In this document: piece by piece, positions 61,151 to 64,000 of the stretch
Numbering within the stretch: the stretch's first letter is position 1
How the letters are laid out: each line of letters opens with the position of its first letter
Assembly (NCBI GenBank): GCA_016195025.1
Contig: JACQAL010000052.1
Span: 1 to 64,000 of the forward strand
Length of the DNA: 64,000 bases
Source of the DNA: Bacteroidota bacterium
Lineage (GTDB): Bacteria > Bacteroidota > Bacteroidia > Palsa-948
Direction of reading: 5' to 3'
Notes under the pieces: model-generated
Told to the model about the DNA's origin: nothing
Seen by the model: only the letters and a program-made list of their open reading frames with translations
Databases searched by the model: none
Position numbers and translations under genes: made by a program

Positions 61151-61921
61151 ATGCAACATATATTAATTGACAGCGCCATCGGTATTCTTTCATTCATTCT
61201 TGTTGTCTACGCCATAGCGCAATTTATCAAAGACAACAGCATCGTGGATATTGCCTGGGGAATCGGTTTCATCATTGCCACCTCCATTTCTTTTCTCGAG
61301 TCGAATAAATTTTTTGTACAAAATCTTCTGGCGAATTCGTTGGTTGTTATATGGGGATTGCGACTTGCGATTTATATTTTCGTTCGCCATCACGGAAAAC
61401 CAGAAGACTATCGTTATAAAGAAATGCGCGACAGTTGGGGAAAAAATGTTCTGCTGATGGGATTCTTGAAAGTTTTTTTTCCGCAGGCAATCGTGATGTA
61501 CATAATTGCTTTTCCGATTCTGGTGGTGAATTCTTTTCCGCACAATGAAATTCAAATCACGGATATTGCAGGTGGAATCATCTGGCTCATCGGATTTTTC
61601 TTTGAAGCCGTTGGCGATATGCAAATGTTCAACTATAAAAAAAATCCGGCAAATAAAGGAAAAGTGATGCGCTACGGTTTATGGAAATTTACCCGCCACC
61701 CGAATTATTTTGGAGAAGCAACTATGTGGTGGGGAATTTTTCTGATTGCGATTCCTTCCGGTTACTGGTATCTCTCGCTTCTCAGTCCAATTGTAATTAC
61801 ACTCCTTATTATAAAAGTAACGGGCGTTGAACTGCTCGAAAAAAAATATAAAGACAATGTGGAATATCAGGATTACAATCGCAAAACAAATTCATTTTTC
61901 CCCGGGCTTCCGAAAAAATAA
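61151..61921 (+). CDS. DUF1295 membrane protein (steroid-5-alpha-reductase-like fold)
   Basis: 256 aa from the ATG at 61151 (MQHILIDSAIGILSFIL). Earlier starts (61100, 61067) would overlap the divergent methyltransferase gene. Six or more membrane segments. Family motifs: IVDIAWGIGFI near the start, and at the end GLWKFTRHPNYFGEATMWWGIF, ELLEKKYKDNVEYQDY. DUF1295 proteins share the membrane fold of isoprenylcysteine methyltransferases and steroid 5-alpha-reductases. The neighbour operon is a lipid-modification set, and DUF1295 is a frequent partner of it, so it is probably the membrane reductase or methyltransferase of the same pathway (inference). Confidence 0.88.
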   Translation: MQHILIDSAIGILSFILVVYAIAQFIKDNSIVDIAWGIGFIIATSISFLESNKFFVQNLLANSLVVIWGLRLAIYIFVRHHGKPEDYRYKEMRDSWGKNVLLMGFLKVFFPQAIVMYIIAFPILVVNSFPHNEIQITDIAGGIIWLIGFFFEAVGDMQMFNYKKNPANKGKVMRYGLWKFTRHPNYFGEATMWWGIFLIAIPSGYWYLSLLSPIVITLLIIKVTGVELLEKKYKDNVEYQDYNRKTNSFFPGLPKK

Positions 61922-62011
61922 TTTCAGAATTTCTACAGAATCATTCTTCACATTCGCAGTTGAAAACTAATTTATCTTGACAAATAATCGTTTTCTCTTC
62001 GGAAAAAATTT

Positions 62012-62019
62012 TACATTTG
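62012..62019 (+). promoter_or_regulatory. Predicted -7 box for the kelch protein gene
   Basis: TACATTTG matches TAnnTTTG, 20 bases before the start codon at 62039. A weak TTTT lies 17 bases upstream. Confidence 0.45.
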
Positions 62020-62038
62020 AAAAATCATTCAACAAAAA

Positions 62039-63274
62039 ATGAATCTCTTTACAAAACTTTTCTTTTTACATTTTCTTTTTTCCGTTGTCGCTCTGAGTGA
62101 ATTGGAAGGGCAGCAATACATCTGGACGCAGAAAGCATCTTTGCCTGCAGCTGCGCGCCATCGCTGCGCGGTGCTGAACATTGGCGGGCGCGCATATCTC
62201 GGGCTCGGGCATTACAACGTGATGGGCGATGTGCTCTTCGATGACTGGTGGGAATATGACCCGGGAACAAATTCATGGACGCAGAAAGCAAATTTTGGCG
62301 GAGGAAAACGTTTAGGCCCTGCTTACTTCACCATCGGAAATAAAGGTTATGTCGGAACAGGAAGAGACATCACCGGGACAAACTACAATGACTTGTGGGA
62401 ATATGACCCGATGACAAACAAGTGGACACAAAAAGCTTCGTTTGCAGGTTCCGCCAGAAGGATGGCAGTTGGATTTCCCATAGGCAACAAAGGATATATT
62501 GGAACAGGCGAAGGTCCTACCAACTATCTCGCAAGTTTATGGGAGTACGACCCTTCCACAAATTCCTGGACACAAAAGGCATCCTATCCTCCGGGCGGAA
62601 GATTTGCTGCGACAGGTTTTTCCATAGGGAACAAAGGATATTTGGGAACAGGAGAAGATAACACCGGAAATTCCAGCAATGATTTTTATGAATATGACCC
62701 CGCCACAAATGTCTGGACGCTAAAAGCAAATGTTCCCGGAGTTGCACGCGAAGCCGCCTGCGGATTTTCTTACAACGGAAAAGGATACATCGGCACAGGT
62801 GAAGATTATCAGAGCGGAAATTCGCAAAGCGATTTTTATGAATATGACCCGACAACAAATTCCTGGGATACGATTGCAAATTTTGCCGGCACTGCCCGCA
62901 GATACATGGTGGGAGTTTCACTCGGCACAAGAGCATATGCGGGAACGGGAACCAGCGGAAATAATTTTAACGACTGGTGGGAATACGGAAATCTTTCAGC
63001 GGTTGATGAATTGAATCCGGAAGACAGGGTTTCAATTTTTCCAAATCCTTTCTCCGAAAGCGCTGCACTGCGAATTACTAATCCTGGCGAATTGCAAATA
63101 GAAAAATTACAGATAAAAGTTTTTGATAACACAGGAAAAGAAATTCTTCCACTTATAATTCGTAATGCGGATTCATTCGTAATTCGCAGAGGAGACATTG
63201 CCGCAGGAATTTATTTTCTCCGGTTGATTTCAGAAAACAAAATCATTGCAACTAAAAAATTTATTATTCAGTGA
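62039..63274 (+). CDS. Secreted six-kelch protein with T9SS type A sorting domain
   Basis: 411 aa with a signal peptide (about 1-24). Six kelch-like repeats cover about 28-320, each with WTQKAxF, IGNKGYVGTG and NDLWEYDPxTN, enough for a closed six-bladed propeller. The C-terminal part (about 335-411) is a type A sorting domain (VSIFPNPFSESAALRIT, AGIYFLRLISENKIIATKK). It should be exported by the type IX system. The signal peptide end VALSELEGQQ resembles the LSEVEG repeat peptide, in diverged form. The stop codon overlaps the GTG of the next kelch gene (GTGA). Confidence 0.9.
   Translation: MNLFTKLFFLHFLFSVVALSELEGQQYIWTQKASLPAAARHRCAVLNIGGRAYLGLGHYNVMGDVLFDDWWEYDPGTNSWTQKANFGGGKRLGPAYFTIGNKGYVGTGRDITGTNYNDLWEYDPMTNKWTQKASFAGSARRMAVGFPIGNKGYIGTGEGPTNYLASLWEYDPSTNSWTQKASYPPGGRFAATGFSIGNKGYLGTGEDNTGNSSNDFYEYDPATNVWTLKANVPGVAREAACGFSYNGKGYIGTGEDYQSGNSQSDFYEYDPTTNSWDTIANFAGTARRYMVGVSLGTRAYAGTGTSGNNFNDWWEYGNLSAVDELNPEDRVSIFPNPFSESAALRITNPGELQIEKLQIKVFDNTGKEILPLIIRNADSFVIRRGDIAAGIYFLRLISENKIIATKKFIIQ
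62085..62108 (+). repeat. Diverged copy of the LSEVEG-type dispersed repeat
   Basis: GTCGCTCTGAGTGAATTGGA then AGGG, about three quarters identical to the copy at 12977-13004, in the same place at the end of a signal peptide (ALSELEG). Confidence 0.4.
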
Positions 63275-64000
63275 GAATTTTCAAAACGATATTGATTTTA
63301 TTTCTTTCGCTTTTTTTTGCGAAAAGTTTTTCTCAGAACACCTGGAAAAAAGTTGCCGCTTTCGCAGGAAGCAAGCGCGAGCGCTCGGTTGGATTTGCAT
63401 AGCGAACAAAGGATATATCGGCATAGGACAGGATACAGCAAACAATATGCTGAATGATTTCTGGGAATACGATACAACCTTCAATGCATGGACGCAACTT
63501 GCAGATTTTGGCGGAGTGGCAAGGCGCGATGCAGTTGGATTTTCCATCGGAAGCAAAGGATATATCGGAACCGGAATTGATAATTACGATTCGAATTTCG
63601 GAAATCAACTCAGCGATTTTTGGGAATATGATCCCGCTTCGAATGTGTGGACGCAGCGCGCAAACTTCCCCGGAAATTTTGGCGGAGGAGTTTACAAGGC
63701 AACCGGTTTTGAAGCGGGCGGAATGGGATACATCTGCGGAGGGCAGGTGGGTTCTTCTTCTTACAGCAACGAGTTGTGGCAATACAATCCGTCAACCAAT
63801 ATGTGGCTGCAGCGCGCAAACTTTCCTCCGGGTGACCGCTTCGGCTTGACAAGTTTTTCCATTAACGGAAAAGGATATGTGGGAACAGGCGCTGACTATA
63901 ATTTAATGAACAACGATTTATGGGAATACAATCCATCAGGCGACACATGGGCGCAGAAAAATAATTTGCCCGCTTCGCAGCGAATGTACTGCACGGGTTT
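63271..64000 (+). pseudogene. Second kelch protein, frameshifted, 3' end outside the window
   Basis: Starts with GTG at 63271 overlapping the previous stop (GTGA). It encodes a signal peptide (RIFKTILILFLSLFFAKSFS) and the first kelch strand, then hits TAG at 63400. A +1-shifted frame beginning with ATA at 63399 continues the kelch pattern without a gap (IANKGYIGIGQD ... NDFWEYD) and stays open to the window end, giving four more kelch-like units. One missing A near 63399 explains it. Either a recent single-base deletion or a sequencing error. It is a tandem duplicate of the upstream kelch gene, more diverged in its repeats. Confidence 0.8.

Overview
The window looks like a chromosomal segment of an uncultured Bacteroidota (Bacteroidia-like), moderately AT-rich. 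The signs are several type IX secretion (T9SS) C-terminal sorting domains of types A and B, PKD/Ig-like/kelch/RCC1 secreted proteins, Bacteroidota-type promoters (TTTG-N19-TAnnTTTG), almost no Shine-Dalgarno sequences, a futalosine-pathway mqnC, and typical housekeeping genes. I saw no rRNA, tRNA, CRISPR array, prophage or transposase.

Layout. 1-5.4 kb: minus-strand envelope genes (a truncated protein at the window edge, a tail-fibre-like beta-repeat protein, a beta-lactamase-fold serine hydrolase and a lipoprotein). 5.4-17.6 kb: housekeeping genes (APC permease, M23 peptidase divergent from alaS, yidC, two small envelope proteins, polA, ribE). 17.6-24 kb: two large secreted adhesin-like proteins (type B and type A sorting) around a relic zone holding an orphan sorting-domain fragment, a small ORF and a 21-bp tandem array, followed by a lipoprotein. 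24.2-28.4 kb: mqnC divergent from an M17 aminopeptidase, then a four-helix-bundle gene between inverted repeats, then pdxA. 28.7-35.5 kb: a papain-like peptidase carrying its own chagasin-like domain, a T9SS cargo protein with a nearly identical sorting domain, and a double amidohydrolase. 35.5-37.8 kb: a YD-repeat-like protein, a leucine-rich-repeat protein and a DUF5655-like protein. 37.8-51.7 kb: one 4625-codon secreted giant (seven RCC1 repeats, repeated choice-of-anchor modules, two LamG, GEVED, 15 + 12 Ig-like repeats, sorting domain). 51.9-54.7 kb: a TPR/PD40 protein with a long Ala/Lys helix. 54.8-61.9 kb: a lipid-modification operon (two CFA-type methyltransferases, FAD oxidoreductase, DUF1365, a TPR-SpoIIE phosphatase) with a divergent DUF1295 gene. 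62-64 kb: two tandem kelch proteins, the second frameshifted and cut by the window end.

The most unusual signal is a set of short dispersed repeats (about 25-90 bp, several families, often tandem words or palindromes). They sit inside protein-coding genes without breaking the frame: in signal peptides, in linkers of YidC, in loops of riboflavin synthase (up to three in one gene), in DUF1365, AlaS, the amidohydrolase and a sorting domain. One family occurs in two genes in opposite orientations and is read in frame both times. This recalls the Rickettsia palindromic elements, but in a Bacteroidota genome and with several families side by side. The inverted repeats around the four-helix-bundle gene and the 21-bp array with an open heptad frame are further candidates for undescribed repeat biology.
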